Source: G963665925 sp050596425
GTDB taxonomy: Bacteria; Bacillota; Clostridia; Peptostreptococcales; Acidaminobacteraceae
DNA length: 64,000 nucleotides
Assembly (NCBI RefSeq): GCF_050596425.1
Contig: NZ_CP192292.1
Span: 1,612,001 to 1,676,000 of the forward strand
Direction of reading: 5' to 3'
Part shown: positions 50,195 to 60,650 of the stretch, piece after piece
Position numbering within the stretch: the stretch's first letter is position 1
Layout: every line of letters starts with the position of its first letter
Position numbers and translations under genes: made by a program
The notes under the pieces: model-generated
The model's input: only the letters and a program-made list of their open reading frames with translations
What the model was told of the DNA's origin: nothing
Databases searched by the model: none

Positions 50195-53100
50195 ATGAGA
50201 TATAGATTCAAAAAAATGTGGGCAGTTTTAATGGTAATGATTTTTTTAGTGAACATAGTTGGACCATCGGTGGTACATGCAACAGAAAATGAAGAACTAA
50301 GTGAAACGACATATGAAATCCAAAAAACAAAAAAGTTTATAGTCTTATTTCAAGATGGAAAAAGTGATTTGGCAAAAGAATATCTTAGTCATTATGAAAA
50401 TGACCTGATAAAAAATATTAAAGAGAAAAAAGATTATTTAGAAATCAAATTAAATGATCCATTGGACTTGCTAACATTATCATCACATATAAATTACTAT
50501 AATTCACATGAGATATTTTCTGGAGTGTATCCTCAATTTTACTTTATAAAGAATAAAGATAGATTATTAAATAAGATTGTGAAAGAGAGAGATCTCACTG
50601 AGGAAGGCAATGCTAATACAACAACTTCTGGTAGTGCAGTGACTGTAGAAGCCTCAACTAGTGTGACAACTGATGAAAACATATTAGAGAAAAAGCAAAT
50701 TATAGTAAAAATGAAAACCGATAAAGCAACGAGTAATTGGAATAAATTGCGACTAGTTAATGAAGCAATTTCAGCTTTTTCGGCGAATATTGACAGTGAC
50801 TCAAAAAATGATAGTGATGAGGAAAACCTGTTGCTTGAAACAAAACTTGACGCAATTAAAAACAGAATAGAGAGTAAGAGAAACGTTAAAGCAAGCACTT
50901 TGAAATCTGAAGCGAGTCAAGGCGAAATAAAAATAAAAAATAAAGTAGGCAATATTCAAATAGTTGAAGTTACAGAGGCGTATGACGTTGAGGAAGTGGT
51001 AGATGAATTAACCTCCGACCCTGATATTGAATATGCACAACCTAATTACAAACTTTCTCTATTTTCCACTGATCCATATTATCCAAATCAATGGGGATTA
51101 GAGAATAAGGCACAAAATATTAACGGAATGAATGGATTATCATCAATTGATATAAATCTAGTGACAGCTTGGGATAAGAGTAAGGGATATAAAGCTATTG
51201 TTGGTGTCCTCGATTCTGGAATTGATATTTATCATCCTGATCTGAAAAACAATATTTATGTCAATGATAAAGAGGTTCCAAACAATGGATTAGATGATGA
51301 CGGTAATGGTTTTGTTGATGATGTCAATGGCTGGGATTTTTATAATGGAGACAATTCTGTATATGACAAGTTTGAGAATGATCATCATGGCACGCATATA
51401 GCAGGTATTATAGGTGCTGGACAAAATGGTATTGGTATCTCAGGTGTGGCACCAGAAGTTCAAATAATGCCACTAAAGTTCTATGGCAAGGATGGCGGTT
51501 ATACTTCTGATGTTATTGAAGCAATCCTGTACGCAGAATCGATGGGGGTAGATGTAATCAATTGCAGTTTTGGTGGTCCAGAAGAAAACTATGCACTTAA
51601 AGAAGCCATTGAGAATAGTGACATTATATTCGTAACTTCTGCTGGAAATAATAATGAAGACCTTTCAAGCTCACCGGTATATCCAGCAGCATATGAACTG
51701 GACAACATTATAACTGTTGGCGCTATCGACAATAAAGGAACTAAATCCCTCACATCAAATTACGGCGAATTAGTTGATGTCTATGCGCCTGGCGTTGATA
51801 TAATTAGTACCGCTGAAGATAATCTATATGTATACGGTAGTGGTACATCCCAAGCATCAGCATTTGTCTCAGGGATAGTAGCACTTATAAGAGCTTCAAA
51901 CAAATCAGTAACACCACTGAAAGTGAAAAATGCCCTCATTGATGGTGGAAAATACAATGAGGATACAGCTGGTAAACTTGTTAATGCAGACAGTTCATAT
52001 TTTAAATTTGATAACCTAGATGCAGAGTTTAATAAAAATATAGCTGATACTATTGAAGTATATAATAAGTTTTATGAACAACTTGATTTTGTAAATGAAG
52101 GAGTAGCATATACAGATTTATCTATAAATCAACAAAAGAGACTCATTGATGTATATAAGATAGATAAAACCTATTTTGAGAATATGTCTTATGAAGGCAG
52201 AGACTTAGTCGAATCTTTAAACGATTTGGAAAAGACTATGTTTACGAGATATGAAAGTTCCTGGGTTGTTCAAATAAATGACGAATCCGAAATCAAGATC
52301 AACACTGAAAAAGTAGAAGAATTGAATCAAAGATTATTGGAACTTAAAGCAGAAGTAACGAGTGGCAGTAGTATACAAATACATGATATTTCACCACAAA
52401 TAGTCTCCACAAGCAAAATCGGTGATAGTTTCATTGAATTAACTTTAGATTCGATAGTAAGTTGGAGAGACATTGTATATATTCTAGGTGGAAATTCAAT
52501 CGAGAATATACAGCCAAATTTTAAATATGAAACATTCGATTTAAAATTAAAAAGCTATGAGAAGGCAGTTAATGAAAGTAATACTTTCGGTCTTTATATA
52601 AGTGACGAAGACTTGAAAGAATGGAATGAAAAGAACTATAATGGTGAAGTTTTTGCTGGAACTAATATTACATCTGGTTCAGCTATAGAGTTTAAATATG
52701 TACTTGATAGTGAGTTGAATAGCAATAGATTCTATCCTGTGACTTATAATGAGAAAACAGGAATTAAAACAAGCGATATTCTAAAGTCTATAGAATTATT
52801 TAATGAGGAAGGAATTGATACGGTAATTCAATCATATAAGAGCAATGTGTTGGATTATGCTCTTCAGAATAGTTTTTGGAATTCGGGTATTTTAACGAAA
52901 CAAATGCAGAGTGATTATGATCTATATAGCGAGTTATCATCAATTGAAATAGAACAATTACATTATGGAGAAGAAGGGATAAATCCGTATAGTGGTAATT
53001 TTTCTCATTCGGTAACAGATATTGAAATAGATGTTCCGGGTTTTAAAGACGGATTGGTCAGAACCTATAATTCTAAAAGTGAAAAAGATGTTGGCTTAGG

Positions 53101-56100
53101 GAAGGGTTGGTCTTTCAACTTAGACTGTAAACTATATGAGCGTCTATATATGGAAGGATATGATGTAGAAAACAGGGGGAATGTTGTTGCTTCAATACCA
53201 GGCGGTGGTAGTGTAACTTTTCATAAGTCCAATGGGGAATATGATGCCAAGGGCTTGAACCATAAACTAGAATTAATTAATGATAAATTTATACTCAGAA
53301 CAGATGATGGCTATAAATATTCATATAAAAGGGATACGAGTTATACACCAAAAGAAGACGGAGTTAATTTCTACACATACTATTTAGATACAATCACAGA
53401 TCCTTCAGAGAATTATATAAAACTAGATTTTTCAGAGGAAGATAGCATAGATGGAGTTGTCCTAAACTACTTCATTGATTCAAGTGGTAAACGTTATGAC
53501 TTTTATTATGGTTTCAGAGACGGTTCGGTTTCAACTTATGGATTACTTGATAGAATAGTTGATAGAGACGGAAACGGAGTGAAGTATTATTACGACTCCT
53601 CTAGAAATGTTAGATATGCAAAAAAACTTATTGATGGCAAAGAAGTTCTAACAGAATCCTATAGATATAGTCGATTTTATAAAGGTGCAAATTTAAGAAT
53701 ACACCAGGATAAGATGACAGAAGTAAGTTACAATAAAGGTTGGAGTAGCAATCCTGATGAGATAATAGATTACAAAGATGGATATAATGGCAAGGCGAAA
53801 GCACATACGATATGTGGGAGAATAAAAAGATCCTATCATGCGTCTGGTTATCCAGATGCTTTTGCATATATTACAGAGGAGTCGCTTGATAGTTCATTTG
53901 ATGAAAGAGTTATAAGAAAAGATTATGACAAGTATGGTTATATAGTACGAGTTACCTATCCAGACGGGCGCGTTCAAAATGTGTCCTATCAACATTATTA
54001 TAAAGGATACTGGGATCCAAGTGTAAATTATGGTGATATAAAAAAATATGTTGATTTAAATGGTAACGAAACAAGCTTTGTTTACAAGGATTTTAGGGTT
54101 CAACAAATGATAAATCCTGATGGTTCAGTTAAGAAGTATGAATATGATAATACAGGATATAAAACGTTGGAAATAGATGAAATTGGTGTTTTAGTAAGTA
54201 CAACCACCCAAAATGGACTTCCGCTTAATGTGAGTAGATATTTATCTGCTGATGAGTCATTAGTAAAAAAATATACATATACAAGTCAAAAGAATACTGT
54301 AGACAATGCTTACGAAAAGCACAATTTAGTGTCAAGAACTTTAAAAGGGCTTATTAAAACTGAAGTGGATGAAGAGGGCTTTACTAAAAGCTATACTTAC
54401 AACTATCAAGGGAATGTAGCAACTAAAACCGTGGGAGCTGTAACAAAATACTTTTTGTACGATGATGATGGAAATCAAGTTGCGGAATCTTTTGTTGATA
54501 TAGAATTCTATGATGACAAAAATGCTATATATTCAAGAGAGTTTGATTCTAGTGGAAATTTACTAAGAGAGAGAACTATAAATTCTAATGGTGACTTTTG
54601 TTATGTAAGGAATATTTACAATAGTAAGAATGAATTGATTAGATCCATAAAAGCAGATCAGTATGATATTTCAAATGAATCCAATATAGATAACATAGCT
54701 GAATCTGTATACACCCATAATGATTTAGGATACTCTTATCAGTACAATAATCTTGGAGAGAAAATTCTTGAAAAAGATCCACAAGGTAATATAACGAAAT
54801 ATGAATATGATGCTGTGGGGAATATTAAAAAGAAAGTATATCCTGATGGTTCAAGTAACTATTACGAGTATGATTTGTTTAAGAATTTAACACATGTATA
54901 TTTCAAAGAGGCTGATTTAGAGTCCGATGTTACAAAAGGTTGGTTAATTGAGTCATATAAATATGAAACAGTTCCAATTGAGGGAAGTGCTAACAAGAAA
55001 AAAGTTACAAAAACTGAGTATCTTAGTGAAGATAGAAGTAAGTTCCGTGAAACAATATCCATTTATGATTTTAAGGATAAATTACTAACGGAAACATACG
55101 ATGATGGATCTAAAATTGAGAATGCATATCTAAAAAATGGATTACTCGATTATTCTGTTAATAAATTAGGTGGCCATACATATTATGACTACGACAAGCT
55201 AAATCGTTTAATAAGAAAATGGACGGAAGTTGAGAAAAACGAATATAGATATGAAGGAATAACTTATTTCAAGAATGATAAAGTAAAATCAAAAAGCACT
55301 TCTGACTTGATTGTGATTATTGCTGAAGGACGACCTAATATTACAAATATTCCTGAAAGTTTAATAACTCGTGAATTTAAGTACAACTCTAGTGGTGATA
55401 TAACCGAAGAAAGAATAACTAGTTTGGCAGATGGTTTAGACAATGAGTTGTTAATTAAAACTAATTATGATAGCAGAGGTTTTATAGATAATAAATACAC
55501 ATTTGTTAGTAAATCAGAGTCCATATTTGAAGAGTATGATTATGATAATTATGGACGAGTGGTTAATGTGTGTAAAACAGTTCGAAAGGGCGATCTAAAA
55601 GGGTACGACTTTAGCTCAAATGAAATGGAGACTACTGAAACTGTTTATAGGTATAATGGCTCTGGTAAAATAGATTCACTGCAAACACCTGTTTCAACAA
55701 CTGAATATAGATACGATGAGCTTGGTAGAGTTGTATCAGAGACGATAAAAGATGTGGACTATGTTAATAGTTCTGGTGTAAACCTTGTAAAAGACAAGAT
55801 GGTGACAAAAGACTATGATTTTAATGGAAACGTTGAGACTATAATAGATGCGAATGGCAATAAAACTGAGTATAGGTATGACAGTCGGGGCAACTTGCTA
55901 TATGAGAAGAAAACAGTGACTTCTGAAGGTACAGAGCAAACTCTAATTCATGCATATGAGTATGACTTTGCAGGAAGACTTATAGCAGAAGTTACTCCAG
56001 AAAATTATACAGGGAGTACAATTGATATCTCTAGTTCACTTTCTAGCTATAGCAGAACTGAATATACATATAATGATGTGGACCAATTAATATTAGAGAC

Positions 56101-59100
56101 GTATGTATATCTGGATGAGCAAAATAAGTGGACAACTATAGTAAATAAAGCATACGACCATGATGCTGCTGGCAACATTGTTAAAGAGTTAAATGACATA
56201 GGTTACAACAATGGGACGGGAGATGTATCAAACAAAATTGCAACGGGATATGGTGCCGAGTTTACCTATAATCTGGTTGGAGAACCAACTGAGATATTGT
56301 CTGCCGAACATAAGAGTAGCGGAATTGATTATACCAGCAAAACTGTATACAATGGTCGCGGTCTTGTAAGCAAAGAAATTGACGGATTAGGCAATGAGTT
56401 CATTAAGAAATATGATGCATTTGGAAATTTAATTGAAACGAGACACAATCCTAGCAATGGTCCTGAAGTGACATTGTCAAAAGCTAAACACAACTACATA
56501 GGTTTACCAGTTGAAGTTAGAGATGGTGAAAACAATGTAACTGCATTTAAGTACAATGCATTTGGGCAAGTTCGTGAGGAAGTTTATCCATATGATGAAA
56601 GTATTGGTGCATACTCAATAAAATATCAGTATGATGAAAACGGGAGAGTTTTAAGAAAGTTTGATACTGCTGGTAAGGAAGAAATATTCAGCTATAACAA
56701 GCTGGGAAATATAACCTCAAAAACCTTAAAAACCACAAGTGGTACAGGAAAAGTATACACCGCAATCTCTAAATATGATCTAAATGGTAATCTTAGATAT
56801 TCTACAGATCCAAATGGAAATATAATAGAGACAAAGTATGATGAACTTGATCGTGTTATATCAACAATTATAGATGTAAAGGATGTGGATGGAGAAGTAA
56901 CGAAACATATCGAAGAAAAGGTGTATGATAAAAACAACAATATCACAGTAAAACGTGATTGGACGGGTAACGAAATCCACTATAAGTACGATGACATTGA
57001 TCGACTTGTTCAAACCATAGATCCAAGTGGTATAGTTATTGAAAAACGAGTATATGATACCGCGCATCAGCAACGATTCTCGTATAATGCTAAGGGCAAT
57101 TATTCAGAGTTTGTCTATAACAAGGATGGACAAATTATTGAAGAGTATGATCTATTGCGTAGAAGAATAATAAAGACATATGACATAAGAGGAAATGTAA
57201 AAACTATAAAAAATGATGTAAAAAATGTAACAGATCAAAGTGACTTAGTGACAACTTATATTTATGATTCGATGAACCGATTGTGGAAAGTGATAAATGC
57301 AAAAGGGGAAACAAGTGAATATCTATACGATTTGAATGGGAACCTAGTTTTTCAAAAAGATGGACGCGGTATTACAACCACGAATGAATACAATACTAGG
57401 GGACTTTTGAAAAGACGTATTGATGATGGCGGACGTACTGGAACTGAAGGAAATTATCAATATACTCTTGGCAAAGTAGAAAATTACACATATTATTCGA
57501 ATGGTCAAAGACACACTATACTCGATAGAAATCAGAATATCATAACAGAAACATATAATTTGCTTGGTCTTATTAAAACGAGATCAGCTGGAGAAATTGA
57601 ACTTAAGTATGAATATGATGGTGTTGGTAATTTGATCAAAATGAGTGATCAAACAGGCACAACAATATATGAGTATGATGCGTTAGGTAGAAACATTTCG
57701 AAATCAGTTCCGAATCAGGGGAAAGTGACATTCAAATACGATGTAAGAACGGACGAAAAAGGTGATTCACTTATGAGTGGGTATACTTCACTCGTTCAAA
57801 CTGATCCTGCTGGAGTAATGCAAAAAGTCTTTGATAAGCATGGCCGTCTGAAGCAAGTTGTAGATGGTATTGGTTCCAATGACCTAAGTAGGACAATCTA
57901 TGAGTATGATGAAATTGGTAATAAGACGAAAGTTTTGTATCAGTCTGGTGTTCAGGAAGTTTACACTTATTATCCGGATAATCAAATAAAGTCATTAGTT
58001 AATAAGAATGTTGATGGTTCAAATATTGACTCGTATTTATACACTTATAATGAGTTAACAGGACTTCAAGAAACAGTTCAAGATTCTAGAGGGAAGACTA
58101 CGTATGTATATGATGAGCTTAATAGATTAAAAGTAATTGAAGAGCCAGATATGCAAACAATTTATAGTTATGATGCATCTGGGAATAGAAGATCTGAACT
58201 TAAGACTAATGGAATTGGGTTAGCTGTTCAGAATTACTACTATGATGAACGTAATAGGTTAACTGGGACAAAAGCTGAACATTTTAAATACTCATTTAGT
58301 GGTAGACCAATAATTAATGAAATTAATGAGCAAAACAATGAGTATAATGTGTTTAATCAATTGGTGAAGACGGTCCAAGGTGGTAAAACAGTTCAAAACA
58401 TTTATAATGGTAGAGGGCAACGAGTGGTCAAGAAAGTTGCAGATAAAGAAACACACTATCTATATGTTGGTCGTGATGTTGTCCTTGAGCGAAATAAGAA
58501 TGGAGATGTAACTGCGAGAAATACGATGGGTACGTCTTTGATATCTCGCCAGTCAAATGGAGAAGAGTATAATTACTTATTTAATGCGCATGGAGATGTA
58601 ACTGCTCTTATAGATCAAACAGGTGTAATAAAAGCAAAGTATATGTATGATGCATTTGGAAACCCTATCGAGTCACAAGATATGACAGATAACCCATTCC
58701 GTTACTCAGCCTATCAATATGATGAAGAAACGGACATGTACTACTTAAATGCTAGAATGTATGATGCTAAATATGCTCGATTCTTACAAGAAGATACCTA
58801 TAGAGGTCAACTAAGCGATCCGTTAAGTCTAAATTTATATACTTATACCTCGAACAATCCAATCAAGTATTATGATCCAAGCGGACATAATCAGCAGATG
58901 AAACAAAAAAATGATAATTCAAGACATTCTGAACAAGTAAAAATGAAAACTGATAATGGTGAAAAATATGTGGAAAAAGATGAGGTTGTAAAAAAAGTTG
59001 AAAGTGTTATAAATAAACTTCATGAGTCGGGTGGAACATTACAAGTCCTTGGTAGTGAAGATATATTGAATGATGCTAATAAAAAAAATCTGTCTAGTCT

Positions 59101-59947
59101 GGAAAGCTTGTCTGATCTTGATGCACTTGAGACTGCGGAAGAAGTATTACAAGGAACATATCAAGGTCTAGAGTTTGATACTTTAACCATAACTGTTGAT
59201 GACATAAAGTACAAATATGATGCTACTAAAAATGAGTTTAGTGAAGTTATTTTGACTGGTGAGGGGGAGAGTCAAAGTGAATATGTATTTGCTCCATCAA
59301 ACTGGCAAAATGAGTTACAATCAAACATTGAGCCGCTAATTGATCAAATACCATCTAACATAACAGGTGATCAAAGGAATCAATTAGTTGATGCAATAAT
59401 TTTAGCCGAAGCGAAAAAACTTCAGAATAAGTATGATACTATTTACAATTCAAGTGATAACGTAATATATGGATTAAGAACGATGTTGACTGGACAAGAG
59501 AATGTTCATGATACGTTGTCACCACTATATGAGGAGTACATAATAGAATCGTATGAACAGAATAAACTTGTAGAGGCATTTGTTGAAGGGTTTACAATTG
59601 GATTGCATGCTGGAACTTGGCATGCAGCATCACTTCCGACAAATAATGGGACTCAGAATGTTTTCAGTGCTGGATCAAAATCAGATGCTATAACTGCACT
59701 AGCAGACTTGCCTGATGATGTCGCATCTAATTTTAAGAGATTCATAAGAAAGAGTGGCAGTGGTTATACAGAGTATACTGTTGATGTTTTGGAAAATGGT
59801 AATTATCAAATGAAAATGTTGAAGCCAGGTAACCATTCTGGATATGCTGAGTACTACAAAATCATTGATAGTAGTGGAAAGACTGTGAATGTCTATAAAG
59901 ATACATTCACTAACGCAGGCAATTTCATTCATAGAAAGTATAAATAG
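50195..59947 (+). CDS. Subtilase-RHS fusion with toxin-like C-terminal tip
   Basis: I place the start at 50195, 8 bases after AGGGAG, giving 3250 residues with a signal peptide (about 1-33). Up to three inhibitor-I9-like units occur (about 35-110, 165-290 and 690-800; the second ends DPDIEYAQPNYKL). A complete S8 subtilase domain has Asp340 (GVLDSGID), His398 (HGTHIAG), oxyanion Asn485 and Ser552 (GTSQASAF). From about residue 927 the RHS shell begins (GINPYSGNFSHSVTDIEIDV), with tens of YD repeats to the core end NPIKYYDPSGH near 2895. The ~350-residue tip ends in a domain (SGYTEYTVDV; PGNHSGYAEYYKII; NAGNFIHRKYK) like C-termini of LXG-type toxins. The protease may process the shell or release the tip. 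Confidence 0.88.
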   Translation: MRYRFKKMWAVLMVMIFLVNIVGPSVVHATENEELSETTYEIQKTKKFIVLFQDGKSDLAKEYLSHYENDLIKNIKEKKDYLEIKLNDPLDLLTLSSHINYYNSHEIFSGVYPQFYFIKNKDRLLNKIVKERDLTEEGNANTTTSGSAVTVEASTSVTTDENILEKKQIIVKMKTDKATSNWNKLRLVNEAISAFSANIDSDSKNDSDEENLLLETKLDAIKNRIESKRNVKASTLKSEASQGEIKIKNKVGNIQIVEVTEAYDVEEVVDELTSDPDIEYAQPNYKLSLFSTDPYYPNQWGLENKAQNINGMNGLSSIDINLVTAWDKSKGYKAIVGVLDSGIDIYHPDLKNNIYVNDKEVPNNGLDDDGNGFVDDVNGWDFYNGDNSVYDKFENDHHGTHIAGIIGAGQNGIGISGVAPEVQIMPLKFYGKDGGYTSDVIEAILYAESMGVDVINCSFGGPEENYALKEAIENSDIIFVTSAGNNNEDLSSSPVYPAAYELDNIITVGAIDNKGTKSLTSNYGELVDVYAPGVDIISTAEDNLYVYGSGTSQASAFVSGIVALIRASNKSVTPLKVKNALIDGGKYNEDTAGKLVNADSSYFKFDNLDAEFNKNIADTIEVYNKFYEQLDFVNEGVAYTDLSINQQKRLIDVYKIDKTYFENMSYEGRDLVESLNDLEKTMFTRYESSWVVQINDESEIKINTEKVEELNQRLLELKAEVTSGSSIQIHDISPQIVSTSKIGDSFIELTLDSIVSWRDIVYILGGNSIENIQPNFKYETFDLKLKSYEKAVNESNTFGLYISDEDLKEWNEKNYNGEVFAGTNITSGSAIEFKYVLDSELNSNRFYPVTYNEKTGIKTSDILKSIELFNEEGIDTVIQSYKSNVLDYALQNSFWNSGILTKQMQSDYDLYSELSSIEIEQLHYGEEGINPYSGNFSHSVTDIEIDVPGFKDGLVRTYNSKSEKDVGLGKGWSFNLDCKLYERLYMEGYDVENRGNVVASIPGGGSVTFHKSNGEYDAKGLNHKLELINDKFILRTDDGYKYSYKRDTSYTPKEDGVNFYTYYLDTITDPSENYIKLDFSEEDSIDGVVLNYFIDSSGKRYDFYYGFRDGSVSTYGLLDRIVDRDGNGVKYYYDSSRNVRYAKKLIDGKEVLTESYRYSRFYKGANLRIHQDKMTEVSYNKGWSSNPDEIIDYKDGYNGKAKAHTICGRIKRSYHASGYPDAFAYITEESLDSSFDERVIRKDYDKYGYIVRVTYPDGRVQNVSYQHYYKGYWDPSVNYGDIKKYVDLNGNETSFVYKDFRVQQMINPDGSVKKYEYDNTGYKTLEIDEIGVLVSTTTQNGLPLNVSRYLSADESLVKKYTYTSQKNTVDNAYEKHNLVSRTLKGLIKTEVDEEGFTKSYTYNYQGNVATKTVGAVTKYFLYDDDGNQVAESFVDIEFYDDKNAIYSREFDSSGNLLRERTINSNGDFCYVRNIYNSKNELIRSIKADQYDISNESNIDNIAESVYTHNDLGYSYQYNNLGEKILEKDPQGNITKYEYDAVGNIKKKVYPDGSSNYYEYDLFKNLTHVYFKEADLESDVTKGWLIESYKYETVPIEGSANKKKVTKTEYLSEDRSKFRETISIYDFKDKLLTETYDDGSKIENAYLKNGLLDYSVNKLGGHTYYDYDKLNRLIRKWTEVEKNEYRYEGITYFKNDKVKSKSTSDLIVIIAEGRPNITNIPESLITREFKYNSSGDITEERITSLADGLDNELLIKTNYDSRGFIDNKYTFVSKSESIFEEYDYDNYGRVVNVCKTVRKGDLKGYDFSSNEMETTETVYRYNGSGKIDSLQTPVSTTEYRYDELGRVVSETIKDVDYVNSSGVNLVKDKMVTKDYDFNGNVETIIDANGNKTEYRYDSRGNLLYEKKTVTSEGTEQTLIHAYEYDFAGRLIAEVTPENYTGSTIDISSSLSSYSRTEYTYNDVDQLILETYVYLDEQNKWTTIVNKAYDHDAAGNIVKELNDIGYNNGTGDVSNKIATGYGAEFTYNLVGEPTEILSAEHKSSGIDYTSKTVYNGRGLVSKEIDGLGNEFIKKYDAFGNLIETRHNPSNGPEVTLSKAKHNYIGLPVEVRDGENNVTAFKYNAFGQVREEVYPYDESIGAYSIKYQYDENGRVLRKFDTAGKEEIFSYNKLGNITSKTLKTTSGTGKVYTAISKYDLNGNLRYSTDPNGNIIETKYDELDRVISTIIDVKDVDGEVTKHIEEKVYDKNNNITVKRDWTGNEIHYKYDDIDRLVQTIDPSGIVIEKRVYDTAHQQRFSYNAKGNYSEFVYNKDGQIIEEYDLLRRRIIKTYDIRGNVKTIKNDVKNVTDQSDLVTTYIYDSMNRLWKVINAKGETSEYLYDLNGNLVFQKDGRGITTTNEYNTRGLLKRRIDDGGRTGTEGNYQYTLGKVENYTYYSNGQRHTILDRNQNIITETYNLLGLIKTRSAGEIELKYEYDGVGNLIKMSDQTGTTIYEYDALGRNISKSVPNQGKVTFKYDVRTDEKGDSLMSGYTSLVQTDPAGVMQKVFDKHGRLKQVVDGIGSNDLSRTIYEYDEIGNKTKVLYQSGVQEVYTYYPDNQIKSLVNKNVDGSNIDSYLYTYNELTGLQETVQDSRGKTTYVYDELNRLKVIEEPDMQTIYSYDASGNRRSELKTNGIGLAVQNYYYDERNRLTGTKAEHFKYSFSGRPIINEINEQNNEYNVFNQLVKTVQGGKTVQNIYNGRGQRVVKKVADKETHYLYVGRDVVLERNKNGDVTARNTMGTSLISRQSNGEEYNYLFNAHGDVTALIDQTGVIKAKYMYDAFGNPIESQDMTDNPFRYSAYQYDEETDMYYLNARMYDAKYARFLQEDTYRGQLSDPLSLNLYTYTSNNPIKYYDPSGHNQQMKQKNDNSRHSEQVKMKTDNGEKYVEKDEVVKKVESVINKLHESGGTLQVLGSEDILNDANKKNLSSLESLSDLDALETAEEVLQGTYQGLEFDTLTITVDDIKYKYDATKNEFSEVILTGEGESQSEYVFAPSNWQNELQSNIEPLIDQIPSNITGDQRNQLVDAIILAEAKKLQNKYDTIYNSSDNVIYGLRTMLTGQENVHDTLSPLYEEYIIESYEQNKLVEAFVEGFTIGLHAGTWHAASLPTNNGTQNVFSAGSKSDAITALADLPDDVASNFKRFIRKSGSGYTEYTVDVLENGNYQMKMLKPGNHSGYAEYYKIIDSSGKTVNVYKDTFTNAGNFIHRKYK

Positions 59948-59952
59948 GTGAT

Positions 59953-60312
59953 ATGATGAACTATTCAAAAGTACTTGAGGATTTTAGAGATTTGAAAATT
60001 AATAAAGGTGATGTTATCGGCATTGGTGGCACAGGGATTTTCAATGAAACAGAAACAACAGTGATGATATGTAATTCTCATGTAGTGAATCTGTTAGAGC
60101 ATTTCATTTCAGGGGAGATTGATGACATTAGAGCTTTAGAATGGGTAAATACAGTTTGGTTTTCCGATGTGTTTGACTATTGTGAAGAAGGTTGTGATTG
60201 TATAGCTAGCGTTATGAGCAGATTGGAGAGAATTGATGAAGACTTCAATTTGAATCCAAATACAGCTGAAATGCTCTTGAATGCACTTGAGGAAAATATT
60301 GAACTCAATTAG
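59953..60312 (+). CDS. Immunity candidate for the RHS locus 2 tip
   Basis: This 119-residue, strongly acidic soluble protein has a middle region WVNTVWFSDVFDYCEEGCD and a helical end (AEMLLNALEENIEL). It starts 5 bases after the stop of the subtilase-RHS gene with TAGGTGAT as ribosome site. Small acidic proteins directly after an RHS tip are usually cognate immunity proteins. I do not recognise a named family. Confidence 0.7.
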   Translation: MMNYSKVLEDFRDLKINKGDVIGIGGTGIFNETETTVMICNSHVVNLLEHFISGEIDDIRALEWVNTVWFSDVFDYCEEGCDCIASVMSRLERIDEDFNLNPNTAEMLLNALEENIELN

Positions 60313-60382
60313 TGTTCGATTTTGCTGATGTTGTCTGATTGCATAAAATCTATTGAACTAACAACATAAAACACTGAATCTA

Positions 60383-60425
60383 GCGGTGGGAAGACAAAAC
60401 AAAGTCCTTCCATCGCTTTCTTCCG
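60383..60425 (+). terminator. Rho-independent terminator, copy 2
   Basis: GCGGTGGGAAGAC (60383-60395) pairs with GTCCTTCCATCGC (60404-60416), then CTTTCTTCC. Compared with copy 1 at 24636-24669, A-T pairs have become G-C or G-T pairs, which indicates selection on the stem. Confidence 0.8.
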
Positions 60426-60438
60426 TTTTTGAATAAGA

Positions 60439-60468
60439 AAAACTCACTGCAGAATAATAATTCTGCCA
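60439..60468 (+). repeat. 30-bp identical block with 7-4-7 inverted repeat, copy 2
   Basis: It is identical over 30 bases to 24692-24721 and contains GCAGAAT-AATA-ATTCTGC. It lies upstream of an intact tyrosine recombinase, where a recombination core site or a promoter could be expected. TTGAAT (60429-60434) stands 17 bases before GAATAA, as in copy 1. Confidence 0.5.
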
Positions 60469-60625
60469 CCAGTCACACGAATTCAGTGCGAATCACAAGC
60501 AGAAATACCGCAAACAGGCTCAGAATGGATTGTGGGAAGAATCCAGAACACCGAGTCCCAAAACTGAATACAACATGAATCAGCGTGCAAAGAGATCAGA
60601 GGACAATAACCTATGGTCTCTTTTA
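60464..60625 (+). ncRNA. Candidate small RNA upstream of recombinase, copy 2
   Basis: This block is homologous to 24717-24880. Long runs are shared (for example GAAGAATCCAGAACACCGAG), along with the TGGATT/AATCCA stem and the closing hairpin at 60592-60620, which has base changes on both arms. No ORF is shared. It could equally be a structured leader of the recombinase mRNA. Confidence 0.35.
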
Positions 60626-60626
60626 G
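60592..60626 (+). terminator. Terminator-like hairpin just before the recombinase start, copy 2
   Basis: GAGATCAGAGG (60592-60602) pairs with CCTATGGTCTC (60610-60620) with one mismatch, followed by TTTTAGTCGTTTTT. It matches the perfect stem in copy 1. Confidence 0.6.
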
Positions 60627-60650
60627 TCGTTTTTGGAAAGGAGCAAAACT

